Positions 15,755 through 23,952 of a stretch of DNA of 46,431 bases are shown in pieces. The stretch comes from Acetatifactor sp. (GTDB lineage Bacteria > Bacillota > Clostridia > Lachnospirales > Lachnospiraceae): the NCBI GenBank assembly GCA_022511465.1, contig JAFLRM010000027.1, positions 1 through 46,431 of the forward strand. The letters run 5' to 3'. The number at the start of each line of letters is the position of its first letter. The stretch's first letter is position 1. The position numbers and the translations under genes were made by a program. Under the pieces are notes generated by a model. The model saw only the letters and a program-made list of their open reading frames with translations, searched no databases and was not told the origin of the DNA.

Positions 15755-17875
15755 ATGGGGATGCTGCAGATAGATATTTCCTTTGCGGAGCGGATCCTGA
15801 AAAAATATTCCTCTTTGGAAACATATGGATTAGACGATTTTTCTCTCATTTTTTATCGGGAAAATATTTCTGCAATTGGGGCATCCTCCAACTATTACAC
15901 GGATCTTATACTGAAATTGCTGGTCATGTATCAAAATTGTGAGCGGTCCAATCAGAAAATGAACCTGAATTGGAACATGCTTTACAAAATGATCTCGAGG
16001 CAGGTATCGGGACTTTCCCGGGAAGTGGAGAGAATTCTTCGTCCAATGACAAAACAGTCACTTCAAAGGACAGAGACGGTGCAAAAAGCCATCGAGGAAT
16101 TAGAGCGACAGATGGAACCATTCGCTGCAAAAAGCAGACAGCTGCGTCCATTGAACGGAATCGGATCAGCGAGATTGAAGCTGCGTCTCTACCGGGAACG
16201 GGAAGAACGTATCAACCGAAGATATGTGGACGAATGGTTCCGCTGCCTAACCGCAGATGAAAGTGAACAAGTATGGAATGAGCTGCTTTTGCTTTCGGAA
16301 GGTCGGGTATACACATCTGCGGAATTTGTGCAAATTCAAGCTAAAATTTATCAGGCAATGAAACAGATTGCCGAAGAACGAAATCTGCAGAAAGAGCTTC
16401 TGGTCAAAGAAATACAGTTGGCCGAAAGGGAACGCCTGAAAAGAGTAGAACAGTTGAATAAAGAAGAGCAGCTGAATAAAGAAGAACAGCTGAACAAAAA
16501 AGAACAGCTAACCAGCGAAAGGCGGCTAGTCTGGAAAGAACGTCTGGTCAGGGAAATGCAGATGGTCCGAAAAGAATGGCGGATCTGGAAAAAACGTCTG
16601 AGTAAAGAAGGACGCGCGGATAAAGAAGTACCTCCCGACAGAGAAGAACCAGCGATCATGGACAAGAGACCTCGCAATTTACAAAGTCTCTTGTCCGATG
16701 TGGAAGTGCGCACGGAACATTCCATCAACGGAGCAAACAACCGGCTGGTTCATCTGTTGGACAGAGAACCCCAGGCATTATCACTTATGATACGTCAGAT
16801 GTTAATACAACGGGGAGGCAGCCTTGCGGAAAGGACAATAACCTCCCTGTTTCGGAAGTATGAAGATCGTATCTTTCGCCGGGTTCAAAATAGGGAGACA
16901 GAAGGGATCAGACTCGTGTCCTATATTTTAACAATTGCAGAGCGGCGTTTCACGGAGCCGGGGCGGGCCAGAGAAGCGGCAAAAGAGCTTGTGGACATCC
17001 TGACGCAGGACTTTTACATAGAAGAACATGAACTGATCTGGCGGGATGAAAAAGAGGAACAATCTATTCGGGAAAAAGAAAATCGGATCCAGGCTTTCAT
17101 CCGACTGCTGGAAGCACCTAAGGTCATGGCTGTGATCCGAAGACGGATCATTGAAGCGGACAAAGAGAAGCTGGAGCGGTTGGAACAGTGGATCCGCAAA
17201 TTTGGAATAAGAGATACTTTTGGCAGAGAGGATGCCGAGCGGTTGGAATATTATTTTACGGTCAGGAAAGAGGTGACTGACCGTGCGGCGGAGCATGGGT
17301 TTGTGAGCCTGATAGGAGAGGCGGCGGAGTCTGCCGCTTATTCCTATCTGTCTGCTATTAGGAATGAAAATTTTGTCAGTTCTATGGGCAGAGAAAGGTT
17401 ATTGTATTTGCAAAATCTGGTCAGGGAGCAGGTACATCAACCATCTGCCCAGACTTTTCCAGAGACCAGAAGAAACTTTGAGAACATGGTGAGGCGGCTT
17501 CAAAGAAATTATGGTTTGGTATCGTATCCTATTTTCTGGGAAAACGGGCAGGTGCAAAGCGCACTGCCGGATCAGTTCTTGCTTTTAAGAGAGAAAGATA
17601 TTTCTGCTGCCTGGCCGGCTCAGTGGGATGACACCCGGACAGAGCTTTTGCTAAAACAGACCGGACAGGAGAGGGAGATCGATGAAAACAGAAAGCTTTT
17701 GGAAACTCTCAGCAAGAAAGTAGAACACCATGAAAAACTGGTAAGTGAGCTGAAGCAGGAAAGCGGCAGGGCAAATATTCCGGTGCAGGTCAATATCAAT
17801 CAACTGACACGTCAGGTGGTAAAGAAGATGGAAGATGATCTGAGACTGGAGAAAATGCGTCGAGGCCTATTGTAG
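15755..17875 (+). CDS. Long helical protein, candidate tape measure
   Basis: A 706-residue protein starting at ATG 15755 (AGGTGA just upstream; the frame is open earlier but without a better site). It is almost wholly alpha-helical by composition, rich in Glu, Arg, Lys, Leu and Gln, with a hexad repeat NKEEQL at about 230-252 and a C-terminal helix (NQLTRQVVKKMEDDLRLEK). I see no TM segment and no enzymatic motif. It sits between chaperone/tube genes and the LysM adaptor, the tape-measure position in myophage tails (sheath, tube, chaperone, tape measure, LysM, hub). No other long helical protein is present in the operon. The tape-measure role is inferred from order and size; a baseplate or cargo-loading role is also possible. 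Confidence 0.55.
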   Translation: MGMLQIDISFAERILKKYSSLETYGLDDFSLIFYRENISAIGASSNYYTDLILKLLVMYQNCERSNQKMNLNWNMLYKMISRQVSGLSREVERILRPMTKQSLQRTETVQKAIEELERQMEPFAAKSRQLRPLNGIGSARLKLRLYREREERINRRYVDEWFRCLTADESEQVWNELLLLSEGRVYTSAEFVQIQAKIYQAMKQIAEERNLQKELLVKEIQLAERERLKRVEQLNKEEQLNKEEQLNKKEQLTSERRLVWKERLVREMQMVRKEWRIWKKRLSKEGRADKEVPPDREEPAIMDKRPRNLQSLLSDVEVRTEHSINGANNRLVHLLDREPQALSLMIRQMLIQRGGSLAERTITSLFRKYEDRIFRRVQNRETEGIRLVSYILTIAERRFTEPGRAREAAKELVDILTQDFYIEEHELIWRDEKEEQSIREKENRIQAFIRLLEAPKVMAVIRRRIIEADKEKLERLEQWIRKFGIRDTFGREDAERLEYYFTVRKEVTDRAAEHGFVSLIGEAAESAAYSYLSAIRNENFVSSMGRERLLYLQNLVREQVHQPSAQTFPETRRNFENMVRRLQRNYGLVSYPIFWENGQVQSALPDQFLLLREKDISAAWPAQWDDTRTELLLKQTGQEREIDENRKLLETLSKKVEHHEKLVSELKQESGRANIPVQVNINQLTRQVVKKMEDDLRLEKMRRGLL
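16451..16510 (+). repeat. 18-bp tandem repeat inside the long helical protein gene
   Basis: Three consecutive 18-bp units (16451-16468, 16469-16486, 16487-16504) plus the start of a fourth encode successive hexads of the type QLNKEE. Units differ by a few bases. Copy-number change would keep the frame and lengthen a coiled coil. Confidence 0.8.
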
Positions 17876-17899
17876 CCATGATTCCGGAGAGGAGACGAC

Positions 17900-18541
17900 A
17901 TGGGAATTAAGAAAGCGACTTTATCCATAGAGGGTGGAGAAACACTGCAGGTTATGTTTAATCCGGCCTCCTACAATCTTTCTTTTTCCGCTACCTACAG
18001 TGAAAAAAGGATAGTCGGTTTGGATGGCCCTATCCAACAATATGTAGCCGGAAACAGTGAGACTCTGGAAATGACCCTGTATTTTGACACATATCAGCCT
18101 CCAACTTTGCAGAACGCTTCAGAAAGCGGAACCGATGTGACCAAGATTACCAAAAAGTTGGCGGCGTTGGTTCAGATCGATGGCTCTCTGCACAGACCGC
18201 CCAAGGTTACCTTTAAATGGGGCGGTATCCAATTCTCCGGGGTGGTCACAAACGTCAATCAGAGCTACACGATGTTTCTGGCGGACGGAATGCCGGTGCG
18301 GGCTAAAGTAGATCTTACCTTCAAGTCCCTGTTGGATGTGAAACAGAGTAAGCTGCAATCTCCCTTTGAGTCTCCGGATCGAACCAAGCTGCGGGTTATT
18401 CATGAGAAAGAACAGCTATGGAATTTTGCCTGGGAGGAATACGGGGATATAGAAGAATGGCGATCCATTGCCAGAGAAAATAAAATCTTAAACCCGTTGG
18501 ATATTGTGGCGGGACAGAGGATTAAGCTGCCGGCATTGTAA
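17900..18541 (+). CDS. LysM-domain tube/baseplate adaptor (Afp7-like)
   Basis: A 213-residue protein. The N-terminal domain starts MGIKKATLSIEGGETLQVMF and contains NPASYNLSF, as in CIS adaptor proteins. The C-terminus (about 157-213) is a LysM-type fold: LWNFAWEEYGDIEEWRSIA, ending LDIVAGQRIKLPAL. Afp7 and phage XkdP-type proteins bind the tube end to the hub. The ribosome site GGAGAGGAGACGAC lies just upstream. The next gene begins 11 nt after its stop. Confidence 0.9.
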   Translation: MGIKKATLSIEGGETLQVMFNPASYNLSFSATYSEKRIVGLDGPIQQYVAGNSETLEMTLYFDTYQPPTLQNASESGTDVTKITKKLAALVQIDGSLHRPPKVTFKWGGIQFSGVVTNVNQSYTMFLADGMPVRAKVDLTFKSLLDVKQSKLQSPFESPDRTKLRVIHEKEQLWNFAWEEYGDIEEWRSIARENKILNPLDIVAGQRIKLPAL

Positions 18542-18552
18542 GGAGAAGATAT

Positions 18553-19629
18553 ATGGGCAATCTGATGAATGAGAGAAATCAAATGAGCTCTCTCTATTCC
18601 AAATATCAGGGTTTTTTAACACCGGCTGCCAAAATACTGGTGGGTGACAGTGACCGTGATCTGGTGGAAAGTAGTGGCGCTCAAGTGGAGAATCTGTCGG
18701 TCTCACTGAGTTTGGATACCACGGCCAGTGCATCTTTTTCCCTCATCAATGTCTATGATTTCGAAAAGAGTTCTTTTATGAACTCCGTAATGGATCAACT
18801 TCAACTGGGAAACCGGATAAAGATAGAACTGGGATATGGTTCCAGCTTGGAGAAAGTTTTCACCGGTTTTATCTATTCCGTGAAGGCGGATTTTGGGGAT
18901 ATGGCCTCGCTCTCTGTCACGGCATTGGACGTTCGCCGGGTGATGGAGGATGCGATGCGGCGCAGCGTGGTATGGAAATACACTACCTACTCAGATATTT
19001 TTCGGAAAGTCATGGAGCCCTATAAGAAGCTTTATTCCAAGCTGATAGTGGACGATACACCCGCCAATGAGGTGGTTTCCATGATGCAGAATGAGAGTGA
19101 TCTGACCTTTGTAAAGCGTCTGGCCAAAGAAGGGAACCGGGAATTTTTTGTATATGATGATATCGTATATTTTCGCAGAAAAGCAAAAAGGTCTCCCTCG
19201 GTCACATTGACATGGGGACAGGATCTGATCTCCTTCACAAAGGAATCCATTTATTCAAATCAGAAAGTGATAGTGATGGGGCTCTTGAAAGACAGCAAAG
19301 ACACGGTAACGGCTTCTGCGGAGGTGAAGACGGACTCCTCTACGAAGCAGGTGGCAGCAGGAGGACTGGTATATGATGTTGTCTCCCCCACCTCTGATAC
19401 CCAGCAAAAGGCGGCGGAGAAAGCGGCCAGGTTAGCAGAGGAAATGAGGAAAAAAAAGCAGTCCGGTCAAGGCTCCTGCACAGGTCTGCCCCAGTTGCTT
19501 CCGGGAAGACCCGTTGCTGTGGCGGGGTTGTCCAGTCAGATCAACGGCACCTATATGTTGAAAAATGTTACGCATAATTTTGGGGGTGACGGGTTTCAGA
19601 CACAGTTTGAGATAGGAGGTTTTGACTGA
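18553..19629 (+). CDS. Baseplate hub protein (gp27/gpD/VgrG N-terminal type)
   Basis: A 358-residue protein of the late-control-D/hub family: VENLSVSLSLDTTASASFSL, GNRIKIELGYGSSLEKVFTG, then YTTYSDIFRKVMEPY and LTFVKRLAKEGNREFFVYDD. The trimeric hub links tube and spike. In classical VgrG/Afp8 the hub and spike are one polypeptide; here they are separate genes with a 1-nt stop/start overlap (TGATG). The ribosome site is AAGGAG. Confidence 0.9.
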   Translation: MGNLMNERNQMSSLYSKYQGFLTPAAKILVGDSDRDLVESSGAQVENLSVSLSLDTTASASFSLINVYDFEKSSFMNSVMDQLQLGNRIKIELGYGSSLEKVFTGFIYSVKADFGDMASLSVTALDVRRVMEDAMRRSVVWKYTTYSDIFRKVMEPYKKLYSKLIVDDTPANEVVSMMQNESDLTFVKRLAKEGNREFFVYDDIVYFRRKAKRSPSVTLTWGQDLISFTKESIYSNQKVIVMGLLKDSKDTVTASAEVKTDSSTKQVAAGGLVYDVVSPTSDTQQKAAEKAARLAEEMRKKKQSGQGSCTGLPQLLPGRPVAVAGLSSQINGTYMLKNVTHNFGGDGFQTQFEIGGFD

Positions 19630-20447
19630 TGGCTTTGTTTAATGAACTTTTATCAGAGCCCAACTCCGGAGATGCCAATATCTCCGGGGTTGCGATAGGA
19701 GTGGTCAAGGAAAATTGGGACGACAAGCATCCGGGTATGGTAAAGGTGGAGATTTCACTGGGAACGTCCGGTAAAAGCCTGACGGACTGGACTCCGGTTG
19801 CGGTGCCCTATGCAGGGAAACAATATGGTACTTATTTTCTTCCGGAGGTCGGCACTCAAGTTTTGGTAGCCTTTCATATGGGGGATATCAACTGCCCTAT
19901 TGTCATAGGCTGCATGTGGAATCAAAAAGATATAAATCCGCCGGCTGCGGCTAATGAGAAAAATACGATTAAAACTATCCGCACTAAAGGAGGAAACCAG
20001 ATCGTCATCTCCGAGGAAAGCGGCAAGGAAACTATCACTATAGAGACAACCGGGAAGCAGAAATTATTTTTAGATGATGAGAACAAAAAGATCTCTCTGC
20101 AGGATGAAAAAGGCGATAATGCAATTATTTTGGATTCAAAAGAAGGAAAGCTGGAGTTTATCTGTAAGAAAAAGGCTGCTTTTAAAATAAACGGAAAAGA
20201 ATTGCTCACCCTTGACGGTAACGGACAGAGCATTACACTCAAGACAGGTAAAATTCAAATTGAGGCTGACCAGAGCGTGAAACTGAAGGGGCAGAAACTG
20301 TCAGCGGAAGGCGGCGCCACAGAGATCAAGGGGCAGAGCGTTAAAATGGAGTCTCAGACTACTCTGAACATAAAAGGAACGGCTTCTTTAAAAGTAGAAA
20401 GCAGCGGTATAACCGAAGTTAAGGGAAGTATGGTGAAAGTGAATTGA
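19629..20447 (+). CDS. Baseplate spike protein (gp5/gpV, VgrG C-terminal type)
   Basis: A 272-residue protein. Residues about 18-105 form the OB-fold: GVAIGVVKENWDDKHPGMVK, PYAGKQYGTYFLPEVGTQV, then NCPIVIGCMWN. The C-terminal part (about 115-272) is a repeating polar beta pattern (ITLKTGKIQIEADQSVKLKG), expected for a triple-stranded beta-helix spike. It is translated from a start overlapping the hub stop. The PAAR-like tip gene lies further down the operon. Confidence 0.9.
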   Translation: MALFNELLSEPNSGDANISGVAIGVVKENWDDKHPGMVKVEISLGTSGKSLTDWTPVAVPYAGKQYGTYFLPEVGTQVLVAFHMGDINCPIVIGCMWNQKDINPPAAANEKNTIKTIRTKGGNQIVISEESGKETITIETTGKQKLFLDDENKKISLQDEKGDNAIILDSKEGKLEFICKKKAAFKINGKELLTLDGNGQSITLKTGKIQIEADQSVKLKGQKLSAEGGATEIKGQSVKMESQTTLNIKGTASLKVESSGITEVKGSMVKVN

Positions 20448-20483
20448 TATTGCCATTGTGACAGAGGAAAGGGTGAGTAACAG

Positions 20484-20906
20484 ATGGATGAAAGTTGGCG
20501 CGGTGCGGGAAATTTTCTGGGAAGAGGGTGGAAATTTCCACCGGAGATAGACTTTGCTACCGGCAGGGCACGAACCGTCAGTGAGGAGGAAGATATCGCC
20601 GAAGCTGTCCGGATCATCCTTTTTACCAGAAAAGGAGAGCGGATGATGCGTCCGGACTTCGGTTGCGGCATTCAGGAGTTTATGTTTATGACTATGGATT
20701 ATGGCACCGTCCGGGATATGGAACGGGAAATTGTGAATTCGCTCATCGCTTGGGAACCCAGGATCATTGATCCGGATGCGGAGGTAGGGTTGGAAAGACT
20801 GCAAGAAGGATTGGTGGAAATTCGGGTCAGTTATGTGGTTCGGAGTACGAATAATCCCTTTAATCTTGTTTTCCCCTACTATATTCAGGAGGGGCAGCAG
20901 ATTTAG
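20484..20906 (+). CDS. gp25-like baseplate wedge protein (Afp9-like)
   Basis: A 140-residue protein with the gp25 pattern: ISEEEDI-like segment (VSEEEDIAEAVRIILFT), then RKGERMMRPDFGCGIQEFMF and a C-terminal beta region. gp25-type subunits form the inner baseplate and nucleate sheath polymerisation. A weak ribosome site precedes the ATG. Confidence 0.9.
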   Translation: MDESWRGAGNFLGRGWKFPPEIDFATGRARTVSEEEDIAEAVRIILFTRKGERMMRPDFGCGIQEFMFMTMDYGTVRDMEREIVNSLIAWEPRIIDPDAEVGLERLQEGLVEIRVSYVVRSTNNPFNLVFPYYIQEGQQI

Positions 20907-20939
20907 AAGAAAATACATGTAGAAGGATTGCAGTGATAC

Positions 20940-23939
20940 ATGAGTATGGACAGAAAAGAGCTGGTAGAGCGGATGAAGAAGCTGGCTGCGGCCTATACGC
21001 CGGAGTGGCGGTTTGATGAAGAGCATCCGGATGTGGCAACGGCTTTAGCCCTGATCTGGGCAGAGATGTTTGAGGGAACCATATCCCGCTATGACCGCTT
21101 GTCGATGAAAAACAAGATTGCTTTTTTTGACACTATAGGAACCAGACTGCACCCATCGGTGTCGGCTGACGGATATGTAACTTTCGGCATGTCCAGCAGT
21201 GAATTTGGCGGCACGGAAGTTCCCGAGGGGTTTATGGTTTTGGTTGGGAACAGTGAAAACGGGGAGGAGGTCTCCTTTGAGACCCAGGATAATGTCTATG
21301 TGACCCCGGTCACTCTGGAGGAAATACTTCTGACGGATGGCTATAGTGACAGGATCCAGCAGATTTATGAAAAACCGGAGCAGGAACAGAAAGGAAGTTC
21401 TCCTTTCTATTTGTTTCACTCCGATCGAAAGAATCTTCAGGAACACTTGCTCTATCTGGGACAGGATGAAGTGCTGAACTTGTCTGCTCCGGCAAGAGTG
21501 TTCCTCCATATACAGACCTGTGCGCCGTCAAAGGAAGACGACGAAGGGATTGAGTGGTTGACTGAAGAAGAGGTTGTATTTGAGTACTATACGGAGAACG
21601 GGTTTATGCCCTTTGGGAGAAAATATCTGGAGGGGAATAAACTGGTCCTGGAGCTTTTAGACGGTCAGCTCCCTTTTGCCAGGTCAGAGTGGCGGGACGG
21701 ACAGGAGTATGTGATCCGGTGTCGTCTTCTTAAGCCTTATGTAAAAGAAGATCTTGTCGTAGAGTGGCTGGGTATTTCCTCTGAGGCGGCGCAGCTTCTT
21801 CCCGATACAGTGCAGACAGAAAATGGAGAAGAGGAGCTTCGGGATATTCGATTGTTTGGAGATCAGCCGGCGCCTTTCCGAGAAGTGTATATCGCCTCCG
21901 ATCAGGCACTGTCCAAGGCCGGGGCAAAGATATGCCTTAGCTTTCATCTGAAATTTGAAAAAATATTGTCAGATAGTCCTGAACCCCAGGAGCGTGAATG
22001 GAAACTGGTGATGAAAAAGTCTGATTTTGCGCCGGATCCCGAGTATGATGTGACCATTAAACAGGTGACCTGGGAATATTACAACGGAACCGGATGGGCC
22101 AGATTATTTTCGGATGACAGATACAGTAATCTGTTTGACGGTGGAGACGGCACTTTGGGACAGCGTATCACAATAGAGTTTGCCTGCCCGAATGATATAA
22201 AGCCTTTTTTGTTAAACTCTGTGGAGTCCAGATATCTCAGGCTTCGGATACTGAAGATGGACAATCTCTTTAAACCGCGGGGAAATTATATTATTCCGAT
22301 CATAGATGACATCCGGCTTTCTTTTACCTATGAAGACAGCGGAAAAACTCCGAATTTTCTGGAGACCTTTAACAATCGCATCAACACACGGTTTCCCATA
22401 AGGCAGATGGGATCAGGAAAAGTACATTGGCCTCTGTTTCGAGGACTTCGTGACCGGCGAAAAAGTCTCTACATGAGGTTTTCGGGACCCTTTGAAAGCG
22501 GTCCTATCAAGATGCTTTTTACCATGGAGGAGATCATTCGGGAGACGCTTCCCAGATTAGAATTTGAATACTGGGGAAGCAGTGGTTTTCAACCCCTTTC
22601 GGTGGTGGATGGGACGGAACGGTTCAGTAAAAGCGGTGTCCTGACATTCATGGGAAAGAGTGATTTTCAACGGATGCAATTGTGGGGCCGTGATGGGTAT
22701 TGGATCCGCATTATAGATGCGGACGAAGGTTATCGGAAGAGACCGGTCAGTGCAAGAAGTCCTATGGTGAACGGGTTTTTTATGAATGCAGCCCGGGTGC
22801 GGGAAGTCCGCACCATGCCGGAGGAGCGTTTTCGAATCGAACCTAAGGAGAAAAACAAGATATGCCCCCTGCTGCATCCCAATATTCAGAGGGTTGAGGT
22901 GTGGATTGATGAAAGAACGAGCCTGCCCCAAGATCATCTTAAAGAACTGAAAAAGGAGAGGGCTGTGGAGGAAGAATGTAGTGCAGACGGAAGCCTTGAG
23001 CATTTATGGGTCAAATGGACGGAAGTGGAAAACTTCTACTTTTCAGGGTATGCAGACCGACATTATGTTGTGGAGCGGAATCAAGGAACTGTGACTTTCT
23101 CCGATGGAGTAGCCGGAGCTATTCCATCCTCCGGGGACACGGAGACAATACGGATCTGTTACACCTGCGGCGGCGGTAAGCGTGGGAATCAACCTGCAGG
23201 CAGTATAAATCAAATGTCCAAAACCTTAGGATTTATAAACCGGGTGACCAATCCTTGCATTACCAGCGGCGGCAGTGATCAGGAGACTCTTCAGGAGGCT
23301 GTGTCGAGACAGGCAGAGAGACTATGCCACGGAGGGAGAGCCGTGACAGCAAGCGATTTCGAGGCATTGGCTGTGGAGGCCTCTCGTTCCGTTCTGAAAG
23401 TCAGGTGTTTTCCCAATTGTTCAGAGAATGGGGATAGGAAATCTGGCGATGTGACTCTGGTAGTCCTGCAAAAGTATTTTAAGGACGGCAGATTATATTT
23501 TGAACAGGTAAAGCAGGAGGTATTGAATTATATTCGTCCCAGACTTCCGGGTGATATGGCAGCCTTGGGGAGATTTCATGTGGTGGAACCTACATTTTTT
23601 GAGTTTCGATGTTTTATTGATATTACTGTAAAAGACTTTAAAGACGTATTTGAGGTAAGACACAAGGTGCTTGAACGGCTGGAGGAGTTTTTGGATCCCA
23701 TATGCGGTAACTTTAACAAGCGCGGATGGGAGATAGGGAAAATCCCCAATGAGATCCAGATCAACAATGCCATCAAGGGAATATCCGGTATACTTTTTGT
23801 CCGAAATGTCAGGATGGCCGCATATACCCAGAGCAGGCAGGGGTGGGTAGAGGTTGATCGGGCTTCGGCGCAGGAGAGTCCCTTTGGAGTGGCACTCAGT
23901 GGAGAACATCAGATCATTATTTCCGTAGGAAATCAGTGA
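20940..23939 (+). CDS. Baseplate J-like protein 1 (Afp11-like)
   Basis: A 999-residue protein. The N-terminus (ELVERMKKLAAAYTPEWRF, then DVATALALIWAEM) and the region GGSDQETLQEAVSRQAERLC followed by VTASDFEALAVEAS are typical of phage baseplate J (gp6-like) wedge proteins in eCIS. The long central part is beta-rich and family-specific. It forms the baseplate wedge together with the next gene. Ribosome site GAAGGA lies 15 nt before ATG 20940. It ends 13 nt before the next gene. Confidence 0.9.
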   Translation: MSMDRKELVERMKKLAAAYTPEWRFDEEHPDVATALALIWAEMFEGTISRYDRLSMKNKIAFFDTIGTRLHPSVSADGYVTFGMSSSEFGGTEVPEGFMVLVGNSENGEEVSFETQDNVYVTPVTLEEILLTDGYSDRIQQIYEKPEQEQKGSSPFYLFHSDRKNLQEHLLYLGQDEVLNLSAPARVFLHIQTCAPSKEDDEGIEWLTEEEVVFEYYTENGFMPFGRKYLEGNKLVLELLDGQLPFARSEWRDGQEYVIRCRLLKPYVKEDLVVEWLGISSEAAQLLPDTVQTENGEEELRDIRLFGDQPAPFREVYIASDQALSKAGAKICLSFHLKFEKILSDSPEPQEREWKLVMKKSDFAPDPEYDVTIKQVTWEYYNGTGWARLFSDDRYSNLFDGGDGTLGQRITIEFACPNDIKPFLLNSVESRYLRLRILKMDNLFKPRGNYIIPIIDDIRLSFTYEDSGKTPNFLETFNNRINTRFPIRQMGSGKVHWPLFRGLRDRRKSLYMRFSGPFESGPIKMLFTMEEIIRETLPRLEFEYWGSSGFQPLSVVDGTERFSKSGVLTFMGKSDFQRMQLWGRDGYWIRIIDADEGYRKRPVSARSPMVNGFFMNAARVREVRTMPEERFRIEPKEKNKICPLLHPNIQRVEVWIDERTSLPQDHLKELKKERAVEEECSADGSLEHLWVKWTEVENFYFSGYADRHYVVERNQGTVTFSDGVAGAIPSSGDTETIRICYTCGGGKRGNQPAGSINQMSKTLGFINRVTNPCITSGGSDQETLQEAVSRQAERLCHGGRAVTASDFEALAVEASRSVLKVRCFPNCSENGDRKSGDVTLVVLQKYFKDGRLYFEQVKQEVLNYIRPRLPGDMAALGRFHVVEPTFFEFRCFIDITVKDFKDVFEVRHKVLERLEEFLDPICGNFNKRGWEIGKIPNEIQINNAIKGISGILFVRNVRMAAYTQSRQGWVEVDRASAQESPFGVALSGEHQIIISVGNQ

Positions 23940-23952
23940 GAGGAGGTGGAGT

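Noticed and set aside
16451..16510. Possible CRISPR-like repeat
   Set aside because: Units are 18 bp, directly adjacent without spacers, and lie in frame within a gene. No CRISPR array or cas gene is seen in the window.
20388..21026. Minus-strand frame across the spike, gp25 and J gene boundary
   Set aside because: Opposes three firmly identified genes with good starts; composition is that of an antisense shadow.
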